A stretch of 64,000 nucleotides of DNA, from positions 186,001 to 250,000 of the forward strand of contig NZ_JAGFOA010000004.1 in assembly GCF_017592545.1 (NCBI RefSeq). Reading direction: 5' to 3'. The notes under the pieces were generated by a model that worked only from the letters and a program-made list of their open reading frames with translations, had not been told where the DNA came from and searched no databases. This document shows positions 16,746 to 24,839 of the stretch, in pieces. Origin of the DNA: Microbacterium stercoris. GTDB lineage: Bacteria > Actinomycetota > Actinomycetes > Actinomycetales > Microbacteriaceae. The position numbers and the translations under genes were made by a program. How positions within the stretch are numbered: position 1 is the stretch's first letter; each line of letters opens with the position of its first letter.

Positions 16746-17363
16746 ATGTCTAAGCTGAGCACGCTCCGCGATTACTTCTTGTCGCATGCCGGAGACGACA
16801 AGGAGTTCGTCAAGAGCGTCGCTAGCCGCATGCAGTTGGCGGGCAGGGAGACCTTCCTCGACGAGTGGTCGATCGACTATGGCGAATCGATCCCTGGGGC
16901 CATTGCACAAGCCCTCCGGCACCACGAAGCGATCGTCCTGTTCTGGTCTCAGGCGGCCCTGGAATCCGCCTGGGTCAGACGCGAGTTCAATTCAGCGATT
17001 AGCCGTTTCATCGAGGAGGAGGAACGAGCACTCCTCGTGGTGCGACTGGACCAGACTGAGGTCCCCGAGTTGGTGCGCGACATGAAGTGGATCGACGGCC
17101 GAGACATGGACCCGGACTTTGTGGCAAGCGCTGTGATGGGTATGAAGGGCAACGAACGGCTCATCGCGATGCAGAACGCCTTGGACGAGCTCGGGATCCA
17201 GATGCAGTACTTCCCTGGGTACGGGATACTACTTGCATGCCCGCGTTGCGGTGCGACCGTAGACAAGCTCACTGGCTGGCACGAGAGCGACTTCCGTCGA
17301 GACGATGAGTATGCAGGCGCGCGTTGCACCATCTGCGGCTGGCATGACGGCGGAGAGGTCTAA
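16746..17363 (+). CDS. TIR-domain protein with C-terminal zinc ribbon
   Basis: A 205-residue protein. Residues about 8-125 form a TIR domain: YFLSHAGDDKEFV, FLDEWSI, then IVLFWSQAALESAWVRREF, where Trp76-x3-Glu80 matches the catalytic Glu position of NAD-cleaving bacterial TIR domains. After a linker, residues 165-197 form a four-cysteine zinc ribbon (CPRC ... CTIC). Many bacterial TIR proteins are NADase effectors of antiphage systems or make cyclic ADP-ribose signals. No sensor gene such as Thoeris ThsA is adjacent, so the partner is unknown. GGGAGG abuts the ATG very closely. The first TIR residues confirm the start. Confidence 0.85.
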   Translation: MSKLSTLRDYFLSHAGDDKEFVKSVASRMQLAGRETFLDEWSIDYGESIPGAIAQALRHHEAIVLFWSQAALESAWVRREFNSAISRFIEEEERALLVVRLDQTEVPELVRDMKWIDGRDMDPDFVASAVMGMKGNERLIAMQNALDELGIQMQYFPGYGILLACPRCGATVDKLTGWHESDFRRDDEYAGARCTICGWHDGGEV

Positions 17364-17482
17364 GGCTGGGACGACGCCGCGTCAATTGCGTGCGATTGAC
17401 GAGAGCTCGAAGCGGGAGCCGCGGCTGGTGTGCGCCGGGGAGCGCTCGCCGCATCCAGTCCCGCCGGGAGTGCGCCTGGCCA

Positions 17483-17495
17483 TAGGCTCGCGACC
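17483..17495 (+). promoter_or_regulatory. Leaderless -10 element inside the island
   Basis: TAGGCT (17483-17488) ends 7 nt before the GTG at 17496. The hexamer and spacing are identical to those before the core MarR gene at 4524, so this island gene can use the host's leaderless expression mode. Confidence 0.6.
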
Positions 17496-17987
17496 GTGGA
17501 CGCGTTCGATGCTGTGGGACTGATCGGTGGGGTAGCGGCGCTCTTGGGTGCGGGCGCGGCATTCTGGCAGGCAGGCGAGGCTAGGAAAGCGCGGCGAGAT
17601 GCCGAGGCGGCGGGCACAGAGGCGGCGGCTCGCGCGGCTGAGGCGACGTCAGCGCTCAACCGAATGGCGGCCGCGCAGGAGGACGTCGCTTTCGCCTCCA
17701 GACCGGAGGCGTGGGGAGTGCCCAAGCCTCACAGCGGTGATCTCTGGTTGGTGCGGAATAGCTCCAAGCGGCCCATGATTCTGGAAAGAATCGAGGCGAG
17801 GCCCACCCAAGCGCAACAGCTCCTGGAAGTGGAAGGAGACCTACCGCGCGAGATCCGGGCTGGAGAGCTGGTGGAGTTCCTCGCCCGAGCGCGATATACG
17901 CTCGCGATCCGAACCATCACAATCGTCTGGCGTTTCGCTGATGAGGACGACGCTCCAGAGCACCGGTCGACGCGCTCGCTGGGGTAA
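17496..17987 (+). CDS. Small single-helix membrane protein, unknown function
   Basis: A 163-residue protein with one N-terminal hydrophobic helix (VGLIGGVAALLGAGAAFW, residues about 7-24), an Ala/Glu/Arg-rich helical linker (about 28-55) and a soluble C-terminal domain of beta character (DLWLVRNSSKRPMILERIEA, TLAIRTITIVWRF). It is typical of small membrane-anchored proteins in islands. No family is recognised. It starts at a GTG served by the leaderless promoter at 17483. It lies 132 nt after the TIR/zinc-ribbon gene on the same strand and just inside the right attachment repeat. Confidence 0.72.
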   Translation: MDAFDAVGLIGGVAALLGAGAAFWQAGEARKARRDAEAAGTEAAARAAEATSALNRMAAAQEDVAFASRPEAWGVPKPHSGDLWLVRNSSKRPMILERIEARPTQAQQLLEVEGDLPREIRAGELVEFLARARYTLAIRTITIVWRFADEDDAPEHRSTRSLG

Positions 17988-18124
17988 ACGCGACGCGGCT
18001 CCGTCTCTTCGCTGTGGCCAACGCGTGGCCAACGGAGCGCCGCGAAACGGTAGGCCTCGAGGCGACAGAAGCCCCTTGTTTTCGGCAACAGCGCGGGTCG
18101 GCCACGAGCTTCCGGGCGTGCGAA

Positions 18125-18172
18125 TCAGTCTTCCAAACTGATTACGCGGGTTCGATTCCCGTCATCCCCTCC
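18125..18172 (+). repeat. attR: 48-bp duplicate of the tRNA-Gly 3' half
   Basis: Identical to 11965-12012, covering the anticodon loop, T-arm and acceptor 3' strand, but without the 5' half of a tRNA. It therefore marks the right junction of an element that inserted at tRNA-Gly. Accessory genes continue to the right, so a further or older insertion probably lies beyond it. Confidence 0.93.
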
Positions 18173-18216
18173 CAGTCCCTGTATGGGATCTCGGGCTACC
18201 GTCCCGAGAGACCTAA

Positions 18217-19308
18217 TCAGAAAACCCGTCCACAACCCCGTTCGCCTAGCGGCGGCGGTCCTTGGGCCTGAAGCGCCCGGTCATAGCGCTCCCTGACGTC
18301 GTCGGGGATAACGAACGTGATGTACTCGGATCGCTCGACGTTTCCTTCAGCGAGGCGGGCAGTAATCTCGTCCATCTCGTCCCGAAAGCCGTAAACGAAT
18401 CGACGGATCTCCTCGATGGGTTGGGTGGCGTAGTCAGCGAGAGCCCTGAGCATCTCCCGCGCTTCGTCACCTGCGGGCGCTGCGGACCGCAATCGATAAG
18501 CCCAGCCCATCAGATCGACGTAGATAGCAATCATGCGGTCCGCAAGGTGCTCGATGAGATCGGGGTCGCCGGGTTCGCCAGGCAGGCCCATCGCAGTGGC
18601 CTGGGCGTCGCCCGACAGAAGTTCCTCGAACGTGGCGGTGGTTGCCCCAAGGCGTGCAAGTTCTGCCTGCGAATAATCGAGGACCTCCTCGCTGTCGATG
18701 TGCTGCCCCGAGATCGCAAACTTGAGCCGGTGATCGTTGTAAGCCGACTTGTTCTGCTCCAGCTTGAACACAAGCCAGTAGGCAAAGAGGAGGTACTCCC
18801 ATGCCCGCGGTCGCTCGCCGAGGAGGATCGCGACTTCCGCCGGTGTCCGCGGGACGCGCCCGTTGAACCTGCGCTCTCCGTCAGATTTCGGCTGCTGCAG
18901 CTTCTCACGAATGGCGTCGGCGATTCCCGCGGAGCCCTCCTCGTGACCATCGAGATACCCGATTGTGCTTCGTACGCCGGACAGCTGGGTGGAGTCGAGC
19001 CGAACCGGAAGTAGGTACGGCGAGGCTTCCTGGAGTGCTCGGGCGAGCACGCTTCGGCGTTCCAGGCGGGTCCACGGCTTCGCCGCATAACTCGCGGAAA
19101 TGAACATGACCGCGTACCGAGCGCGTCGCTCGTACACGTCGGCGAAGTACTCCGTGAGGTCCTCGCCCCAGGTCGCGACTTTCGAGTCCTCGTCGTAGAA
19201 GACTGCGAATCCCTGCGCCTTGACGAGCTTGACGACCTCTTCTACATACGATCGGTCCTCCCCAGCGAACGTCACAGCAACATCGAAGTCGTATTCAGTC
19301 TCCGCCAT
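18217..19308 (-). CDS. TIR-domain protein with uncharacterised helical C-terminal domain
   Basis: A 363-residue protein. Residues about 6-135 are a TIR domain: YDFDVAVTFAGEDRSYVEEV, AVFYDEDSKVATWGEDL, then AVMFISASYAAKPWTRLERR, with Trp79-x3-Glu83 at the catalytic Glu position. Residues about 165-360 form a helical domain I cannot name, containing RPRAWEYLLFAYWLVFKLEQ and GEPGDPDLIEHLADRMIAIY. The ATG at 19308 begins the TIR domain. The start has no Shine-Dalgarno sequence; CAGGAT lies 6 nt upstream as a weak -10. It is divergent from the DUF4238-type gene 76 nt away. A defence effector role is inferred. Confidence 0.85.
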   Translation of the reverse strand: MAETEYDFDVAVTFAGEDRSYVEEVVKLVKAQGFAVFYDEDSKVATWGEDLTEYFADVYERRARYAVMFISASYAAKPWTRLERRSVLARALQEASPYLLPVRLDSTQLSGVRSTIGYLDGHEEGSAGIADAIREKLQQPKSDGERRFNGRVPRTPAEVAILLGERPRAWEYLLFAYWLVFKLEQNKSAYNDHRLKFAISGQHIDSEEVLDYSQAELARLGATTATFEELLSGDAQATAMGLPGEPGDPDLIEHLADRMIAIYVDLMGWAYRLRSAAPAGDEAREMLRALADYATQPIEEIRRFVYGFRDEMDEITARLAEGNVERSEYITFVIPDDVRERYDRALQAQGPPPLGERGCGRVF

Positions 19309-19384
19309 ACGGCAATCCTGGCAGAGGCCGGGCACGCTCATCATGGCGGCGCGGGATGCCCGAAGAAGATCCCATACTGGGCAC

Positions 19385-20095
19385 ATGGCGGTAAAGCGAG
19401 CCCACATGATCACCAGGGGCTATCTAGAGGCATGGTCCAATGAACGCGGCCTTGTCCATGTATGGGACGCTGAGCATGAGATCAACAAGCCTCAGTCGCT
19501 GACCAACGCCACAGTTGTGAGCTACGGCTATCAGACGACGGTCACAAGCTTTGATCTGGAAGGATACTATGCCGAGGTTGAGAGCCAGGCGATTCCGGCC
19601 CTGCGCAGCCTCGCGACTGGTGGCGCTCCTGACAGCGCGGGACGGTCCGCGATCGTGAGCTTTCTCGACATGCACCTCGAGCGCGGGCGTTACGCCGATC
19701 AGACAAAGGTGAAAGTACCCGTGTGGATGGGCAGCATGACGGAACCGGGACGAATGGCCGAGATGGCGCTTGGCGACAGGCTCACGTTCGCACGCGACGT
19801 CGATACCGAGGCCATCCGCTTGGACCGGCTGAGAGTTGAGCGCTGGACGTGGCGAGTTGTCAATGTCCAAGGCGGTCTGGTAACCGGGGACGGCGCTGTA
19901 CTGCTTTTCCGCAAGACGCATGGAGCACCTCTCTCCGCCGTCACGTTCCCGCTATCTCCCACGCGGCTGCTCATCATCGGAGACGGGCTCCCCGGCATTC
20001 ACCCCCAGTTCAATCTCATGATCGCGAGCAAGTGCCGACGCTGGTTAGTCGATCACGTAGACGGCGCAGTGGCCCGTACGTTCGGCTTCCGCTGA
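19385..20095 (+). CDS. DUF4238-type protein
   Basis: A 236-residue protein resembling the DUF4238 family, with the N-terminal signature KRAHMITRGYLEAWSNERGLVHVWD. Later it has WTWRVVNVQGGLVTGDGAVLLF and FPLSPTRLLIIGDG, also typical of that family. Biochemical function is unknown; members often occur as isolated genes in defence-rich or mobile regions. The ATG at 19385 lacks a Shine-Dalgarno sequence and has CATACT 6 nt upstream, a weak leaderless signal. Its divergent pairing with a TIR gene suggests a two-gene module. The gene lies outside the right tRNA repeat but left of the integrase relic. Confidence 0.72.
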   Translation: MAVKRAHMITRGYLEAWSNERGLVHVWDAEHEINKPQSLTNATVVSYGYQTTVTSFDLEGYYAEVESQAIPALRSLATGGAPDSAGRSAIVSFLDMHLERGRYADQTKVKVPVWMGSMTEPGRMAEMALGDRLTFARDVDTEAIRLDRLRVERWTWRVVNVQGGLVTGDGAVLLFRKTHGAPLSAVTFPLSPTRLLIIGDGLPGIHPQFNLMIASKCRRWLVDHVDGAVARTFGFR

Positions 20096-20100
20096 TTGGA

Positions 20101-20378
20101 TCAGCCATCCGCGACGAACGCCTCGAAGCGTGCGATGTCCACGCTGTAGTCGCTCGGGTACAGGGGCGCTTACATGCCGTCTGTCGTGGACACCGACGTA
20201 TGCCTCCATCGACCGGCTGACCTCGTGCGGCTTGAACCGCGGCGAACGTCAGCGATGCGTAGGTGCGGCGGAGGTCGTGTAACCGGATGCGTGGCGGGAG
20301 CCTCGCCCTCTCGGCTGCGGGGCGCAGGTGGTAGCGGAGTACCGTCCCAACGTTCATCGGTTGCGAGTAGTCGAGGGC
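20101..20378 (-). pseudogene. Decayed C-terminal part of a tyrosine integrase
   Basis: The reverse strand encodes a phage-type integrase C-terminus in broken frames. ALDYSQPMNVGTVLRYHL leads into RLHDLRRTYASLTFA (box with catalytic His and Arg). After a frameshift comes KPHEVSRS, in another frame RHTSVSTTDGM, then a TAA where the catalytic Tyr of a GMYAHLYPSD-type motif should lie. It resumes as APLYPSDYSVDIARFEAFVADG and stops at 20101. The gene is dead. It lies beyond attR and probably belonged to a different or older insertion than the fragment at 12141. Confidence 0.85.
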
Positions 20379-20481
20379 GTGCTAGCGAGGGTGGCGTCCC
20401 GGCCAGAACAGTGCGTCGGGGTCGCCTCAGTTCCTCCACTTCATCGCCACGCGGCTGTTCGCACTCGCCTACGCTCATCCC

Positions 20482-21333
20482 ATGCCGAGGGCTCACGCGG
20501 GACTGACCGCAGCGCAGCGCGCACTCCTTGAGCAGTGGCTTCCGCAGCACGACGTGGTCGACGACATGTCCTGGGGCGTGCTCGAGACGACAGTGCTGCG
20601 GATCGACACGCCCGACGGAATGCGGGTGCTCAAAGCGGGCGGCGAGAGCGACCATCACATCGTTCGCGAGATCCGCGCCCACCGGGAGTGGACGGGGCCG
20701 TGGGTCGCGACGGGGCACGCCGCGCGGCTGGTGCGGGCCGACGAGGAGGCGAAGCTGCTGCTCACCGAGCATCTGCCCGGCCGGCTCGTGCAGGGCGACG
20801 TCGCCGCGACGGATCCGGCGACCTACGAGCAGGCCGGTGCGCTGCTTGCTCGTTTCCACGCGCAGCTCTCGGTGCGGGATGCCGACTTCGAGCGCCGCGT
20901 GAACGAGAAGGCGCTGGCCTGGCTCGACGGGCCGCACCGCATCCCGGCCGGCGACGTCGCCCGGCTGCGTGCGATCATCGCCGACTGGCCCGAGGACGCG
21001 ATCGACTGCGTGCCCACGCACGGCGACTGGCAGCCCCGCAACTGGCTGGTCGACGAGCTCGGCACGGTGCGCGTCATCGACTTCGGGCGAGCGGATCTGC
21101 GGCCGCCGTTCGAGGACTGGGAGAGGCTCGACTCGGGAGAGTTCGTCGGCCGGCCCGACCTGGCCGAGGCCTTCGCCGCGGGGTACGGATCGGATCCGCG
21201 CGACTCGCACGCATGGTTCCGTCAGCGCACCAGGGCGGGCGTCTCGGCGGCCTGCTGGTCGTTCCGATTCGGGGTGGCCGAGCTCGAGGAACGGGGCCTG
21301 CGGGTGCTCGCGGAAGTGCTGGCAGAGGCCTAA
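20482..21333 (+). CDS. APH/choline-kinase-fold phosphotransferase
   Basis: A 283-residue protein of the aminoglycoside phosphotransferase superfamily. The Brenner motif is THGDWQPRNWL (catalytic Asp, near residue 180) and the metal-binding Asp follows in VIDFGRADL. The substrate cannot be predicted; most chromosomal members phosphorylate small molecules or sugars rather than antibiotics. The ATG at 20482 has TACGCT (20470-20475) 6 nt upstream, the leaderless arrangement. It is the first gene to the right of the accessory block and probably returns to core chromosome. tRNA-Pro follows. Confidence 0.85.
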   Translation: MPRAHAGLTAAQRALLEQWLPQHDVVDDMSWGVLETTVLRIDTPDGMRVLKAGGESDHHIVREIRAHREWTGPWVATGHAARLVRADEEAKLLLTEHLPGRLVQGDVAATDPATYEQAGALLARFHAQLSVRDADFERRVNEKALAWLDGPHRIPAGDVARLRAIIADWPEDAIDCVPTHGDWQPRNWLVDELGTVRVIDFGRADLRPPFEDWERLDSGEFVGRPDLAEAFAAGYGSDPRDSHAWFRQRTRAGVSAACWSFRFGVAELEERGLRVLAEVLAEA

Positions 21334-21356
21334 GAGGCCGATTGCACTTCGTCGGC

Positions 21357-21362
21357 TAGACT
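21357..21362 (+). promoter_or_regulatory. -10 element of tRNA-Pro
   Basis: TAGACT, identical to the hexamer upstream of tRNA-Gly, lies 38 nt before the tRNA-Pro 5' end. No convincing -35 element is visible. Confidence 0.45.
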
Positions 21363-21400
21363 TCACGGGGCCGTTTCGCGTATCCATGCGCGGAGTTTCC

Positions 21401-21474
21401 CGGGGCGTAGCTCAGCTTGGTAGAGCGCCCGCTTTGGGAGCGGGAGGCCGCAGGTTCAAATCCTGTCGCCCCGA
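21401..21474 (+). tRNA. tRNA-Pro (anticodon TGG)
   Basis: Acceptor stem CGGGGCG pairs with CGCCCCG. The anticodon arm CCCGC-TTTGGGA-GCGGG carries TGG, and the T-loop GTTCAAATC is standard. The discriminator is A and CCA is not encoded. It lies 75 nt upstream of the trigger factor gene. Confidence 0.96.
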
Positions 21475-21548
21475 CTGTCGGCCCACACAGACCTGAGTCC
21501 CGTAGCGCGACCTGCGCGCGGGAGGACGCACAAGGAGAACGAACCCCT

Positions 21549-23081
21549 ATGGTCACCAGCACCGTCGAGAAGCTCAGCGCCACTCGCGTCAAGCTGCACA
21601 TCACGGTCACCCCCGAGGAGCTCAAGCCGAGCATCCAGCACGCCTACGAGCACATCGCTCAGGACGTCCAGGTGCCGGGCTTCCGCAAGGGCAAGGTTCC
21701 CGCTCCGATCATCGACCAGCGCGTCGGCCGCGGCGCCGTCATCGAGCACGCCGTGAACGAGGGTCTGGACACCTTCTTCCGCGCCGCCGTCGCCGAGCAC
21801 GACGTGAAGCTCCTCGGCCGCCCGTCGGCCGACATCGTGGAGTGGCCGTCGGAGAAGGACTTCTCGGGCGACCTGATCGTCGACGTCGAGGTCGACGTGC
21901 GCCCCGAGTTCGAGCTTCCCGCCTACGACAAGATCTCGCTCACGGTCGACGCGATCGAGGCCGATGAGGCCGGCATCGATGCCGAGCTGGACCGTCTGCG
22001 CGCCCGCTTCGGCACGCTGGTCCCCGTCGAGCGCGCCGCCGCCACGGGCGACTTCGTCGAGCTCGACCTGGTCGCCACGATCGACGGCAACGAGATCGAC
22101 CGCGCCGAGGGCGTGTCCTACGAAGTCGGCTCGGGCGAGCTGCTCCCGGGCATCGACGAGGCCATCGAGACCCTCACCGCGGGCGAGGACACCACGTTCC
22201 GCTCGACCCTGGTCGGCGGCGAGCACGCCGGCGAGGAGGCCGAGGTCGCCGTCACCGTCAAGGCCGTCAAGGAGCGCGAGCTGCCCGAGGCCGACGACGA
22301 CTTCGCTCAGATGGCGTCGGAGTTTGACACCATCGGCGAGCTGCGCGACAGCCTCAAGGAGCAGGTCGAGTCGCGTGGCGCGTTCTCGCAGGGCTCTGCG
22401 GCGCGCGACAAGCTGATCGACGCGCTGCTCGAGGCCGTCGAGATCGAGGTCCCCGCGCAGCTCATCGAGGACGAGGTCCACAGCCACCTCGAGGGCGAGA
22501 ACCGCCTTGAGGACGACGTGCACCGCGCCGAGGTCACCGAGGCCTCCGAGAAGCAGTTCCGCACGCAGATGGTGCTCGACGCCCTCGCGGAGAAGCTCGA
22601 GGTGCAGGTCTCGCAGGAGGAGTTCACGCAGTACCTGATCCAGATGTCGGGCCAGTACGGCATGGCTCCGCAGCAGTTCATCGAGGCGCTTCAGCAGGGC
22701 AACCAGCTGCAGGCCGTCATCGGCGACGTCGCCCGCAACAAGGCGCTCGCGATCGTGCTCGGCAAGGTCGAGGTCGTCGACACCAACGGCAAGAAGGTCG
22801 ACCTGTCGGGCTTCGCCGCCGTCGAGGAAGAGGATGACGCCGACGCCGAGGCGCCCGCCGCCGAGGAGAAGCCGAAGAAGGCTCCGGCCAAGAAGGCTCC
22901 CGCCAAGAAGAAGGCGGAGGAGGCGCCCGCCGCCGAGGAGGAGCCCAAGAAGGCTCCGGCCAAGAAGGCTCCCGCCAAGAAGAAGGCCGAGGAGGCGCCC
23001 GCCGCCGAGGAGGAGCCCAAGAAGGCTCCCGCCAAGAAGGCTCCCGCGAAGAAGAAGGCCGCCGAGCCGGCCGCGGAGTAA
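21549..23081 (+). CDS. tig: Trigger factor with repetitive Ala/Lys C-terminal tail
   Basis: A 510-residue ribosome-associated chaperone and peptidyl-prolyl isomerase. The ribosome-binding domain carries the GFRKGKVP signature (about residues 44-51). The PPIase domain follows ([14 protein letters not shown] to [19 protein letters not shown]), then the helical chaperone domain. From about residue 434 there is a low-complexity acidic/Lys-rich tail containing a 24-residue unit three times. A typical trigger factor is about 430-450 residues, so this is an added disordered tail. The ATG at 21549 has AAGGAG upstream. In many bacteria tig precedes clpP; here a trehalose operon lies between them. Confidence 0.95.
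   Translation: MVTSTVEKLSATRVKLHITVTPEELKPSIQHAYEHIAQDVQVPGFRKGKVPAPIIDQRVGRGAVIEHAVNEGLDTFFRAAVAEHDVKLLGRPSADIVEWPSEKDFSGDLIVDVEVDVRPEFELPAYDKISLTVDAIEADEAGIDAELDRLRARFGTLVPVERAAATGDFVELDLVATIDGNEIDRAEGVSYEVGSGELLPGIDEAIETLTAGEDTTFRSTLVGGEHAGEEAEVAVTVKAVKERELPEADDDFAQMASEFDTIGELRDSLKEQVESRGAFSQGSAARDKLIDALLEAVEIEVPAQLIEDEVHSHLEGENRLEDDVHRAEVTEASEKQFRTQMVLDALAEKLEVQVSQEEFTQYLIQMSGQYGMAPQQFIEALQQGNQLQAVIGDVARNKALAIVLGKVEVVDTNGKKVDLSGFAAVEEEDDADAEAPAAEEKPKKAPAKKAPAKKKAEEAPAAEEEPKKAPAKKAPAKKKAEEAPAAEEEPKKAPAKKAPAKKKAAEPAAE
22848..23063 (+). repeat. Tandem 72-bp coding repeat (3 copies) in tig
   Basis: Three near-identical 72-bp units encode a 24-residue motif beginning EAPAAEE(K/E)[12 protein letters not shown]. 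The copies differ at a few positions. Such arrays expand and contract by slippage, so copy number may vary between strains. The Lys-rich segment could bind ribosomal RNA or other nucleic acid. Confidence 0.85.
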
Positions 23082-23091
23082 TCCCGTCACA

Positions 23092-23129
23092 CGAGAGGCC
23101 CGGTCACCTGATGGTGACCGGGCCTCTCG
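23092..23129. terminator. Bidirectional terminator between tig and treZ
   Basis: A perfect 17-bp stem (23092-23108 with 23113-23129) with a TGAT loop lies between the convergent stop codons of tig (23081) and treZ (23148). Its stability and placement strongly suggest intrinsic termination in both directions. Confidence 0.85.
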
Positions 23130-23147
23130 GCGTTCGCGGGCCGGACG

Positions 23148-24839
23148 TCAGGATCGGATGATCGCCCCGGAGCGGGCGGGGACGGATCCGTCCACGAGCG
23201 GCTTCGTGGCGAAAAGCGTCTCCACGTGTCCCTCCAGGGGCAGGGGAGCGTCTCCGAGGTTGACGACGATCACGAGGGCGCCCCGACGGATCCGGATCCA
23301 TCGCGGATCGTCCGAGAACTCGGCCGAGAGCTGCGCGAACCGCGGGTCGGTGAGCTCGGGCTCGCGACGCCGAAGCGCGATGAGCTCGCGATGCAGCGCG
23401 AGCAGCCGCGCGTGACGCCCGTCGGCGAGCTCGTCCCAGACGAGCTTCGACCGGTGGAACGTCTCAGGATCCTGCGGGTCGGGCACCACGGCCGGATCCC
23501 AGCCCATCCGCTCGAACTCCGCGATCCGGCCCTTGGCCGTCGCCTCACCCAGCTCGGGCTCGGGATGGGAGGTGAAGAACTGCCAGGGGGTGGAAGCTCC
23601 CCACTCCTCGCCCATAAAGAGCATGGGTGTGAACGGGCCCGCGAGCGACAGCAGCGCCGCCACCGCCAGAAGATCCTCGTCGAGGGTCGCCGAGAGGCGG
23701 TCGCCGGTGGCGCGGTTGCCGATCTGGTCGTGGTCCTGTGCATAGGCGACCAGCCGCCACGTGGGGGTCTCGGGCGGGATTGGCGAGCCGTGGGCTCGAT
23801 CCCGGAACGACGACCACGTCCCGTCGTGGAAGAACCCGCGCGTCGCGGCCTTCGCGAGAGCCGCTATCGGCTCGAAGTCGGCGTAATAGCCGGACGTCTC
23901 CCCGGTGAGTGCGACATGCACGGCGTGGTGGTAGTCGTCGCTCCACTGCGCGTGGAGGCCATAGCCGCCCGCCTCACGCGGCGTGATGAGCTTCGGATCG
24001 TTGAGGTCCGACTCCGCGATGAGCGTCAGCGGTCGGCGCAGGTGGGCGCTGAGCGCGTCGACTCGTTCGGCCAGCTCCTGCAGGAGATGCGTGTCGGAGT
24101 CGTCCACCAGCGCGTGCACGGCGTCCAGACGCAGGCCGTCGACGTGGAAGTCACGCAGCCACATCAGCGCGTTCTCGATGATGTAGTCGCGCACCTCGCG
24201 CCGCGAGAGGTCGAGGGATGAGCCCCAGGTGTTGGCGCTCGCATCGTGCAGGTAGGGGGCGTAGAGCGGCAGATAGTTGCCGCTCGGTCCCAGGTGGTTG
24301 TAGACGACGTCCTGGATCACGCCCAGCCCCGCCGCGTGGCACGCGTCGACGAACCGCTGGTAGGCCTCGGGCCCGCCATAGGGCTCGGCCACGGCGTACC
24401 AGAGCACACCGTCGTACCCCCAGTTCCACGTGCCGTTGAACGCGTTCACGGGCAGGAGCTCGACGAGGTCGACACCGAGATCGACCAGATGCGGCAGCCT
24501 CTCGATCGCCGCGTCGAGGGTGCCCTCGGGCGTGAACGTGCCGAGATGCATTTCGTAGATCACAGACCCGGCGAGCTGACGTCCGGTCCACTGCGCGTCC
24601 GTCCACGGGAACGACAGATCCTGCACCTGGCTGAGGGCATGCACGCCCTCCGGCTGGCGCCGCGACCGCGGGTCGGGCAGGGGATCGTCGCGGTCGTCGA
24701 GCAGGAATCCGTAGCGCTGTCCGGGCTGCGACTCCACCGCGCTGTGCCACCACTCGCCGTCTCGCGTCATCTCGTGGAGCTGGCCGTCGAGCATCAGGCG
24801 CACGGCAGATGGGCGCGGAGCCCACAGGTCGAAGCTCAT
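23148..24839 (-). CDS. treZ: Malto-oligosyltrehalose trehalohydrolase
   Basis: A 563-residue GH13 enzyme that releases trehalose from maltooligosyl-trehalose. The N-terminal beta-domain starts [17 protein letters not shown]. The (beta/alpha)8 barrel carries [13 protein letters not shown], the nucleophile in [15 protein letters not shown], the acid Glu in LIAESDLND, and [10 protein letters not shown]. It is last of a glgX-treY-treZ operon; its ATG overlaps the treY stop by 4 nt. TreZ is preferred over a branching enzyme because of the adjacent treY and family-specific stretches such as SWFF-type [16 protein letters not shown]. Confidence 0.94.
   Translation of the reverse strand: MSFDLWAPRPSAVRLMLDGQLHEMTRDGEWWHSAVESQPGQRYGFLLDDRDDPLPDPRSRRQPEGVHALSQVQDLSFPWTDAQWTGRQLAGSVIYEMHLGTFTPEGTLDAAIERLPHLVDLGVDLVELLPVNAFNGTWNWGYDGVLWYAVAEPYGGPEAYQRFVDACHAAGLGVIQDVVYNHLGPSGNYLPLYAPYLHDASANTWGSSLDLSRREVRDYIIENALMWLRDFHVDGLRLDAVHALVDDSDTHLLQELAERVDALSAHLRRPLTLIAESDLNDPKLITPREAGGYGLHAQWSDDYHHAVHVALTGETSGYYADFEPIAALAKAATRGFFHDGTWSSFRDRAHGSPIPPETPTWRLVAYAQDHDQIGNRATGDRLSATLDEDLLAVAALLSLAGPFTPMLFMGEEWGASTPWQFFTSHPEPELGEATAKGRIAEFERMGWDPAVVPDPQDPETFHRSKLVWDELADGRHARLLALHRELIALRRREPELTDPRFAQLSAEFSDDPRWIRIRRGALVIVVNLGDAPLPLEGHVETLFATKPLVDGSVPARSGAIIRS

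Larger units (their letters stand above)
12013..18172. mobile_element. 6.2-kb genomic island integrated at tRNA-Gly
   Basis: The interval between the two 48-bp tRNA-Gly repeats contains recombinase remnants, an excisionase-like HTH, a WhiB-like protein, a TIR protein and genes of unknown function. There is no intact integrase, so the element is probably stranded. A minus-strand run from 16514 to 14542 resembles a regulatory block of an actinobacterial integrative element or prophage. Accessory genes continue beyond the right repeat to about 20.4 kb, so the repeat-bounded element may be one of two stacked insertions. Confidence 0.85.

Noticed and set aside
16746..17363. Thoeris system
   Set aside because: No ThsA-like SIR2/SLOG or Macro-domain NADase gene occurs near either TIR gene.
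18125..18172. A second tRNA-Gly gene
   Set aside because: Only the 3' half is present; no D-arm or 5' acceptor strand lies upstream, so it is an attachment-site duplicate.
22848..23063. CRISPR-like array
   Set aside because: Units are contiguous 72-bp coding repeats without spacers, inside tig.
21456..23090. 544-codon open frame antisense to tig
   Set aside because: Its Gly/Leu repeats are the reverse image of the Ala/Lys tail repeats of trigger factor.
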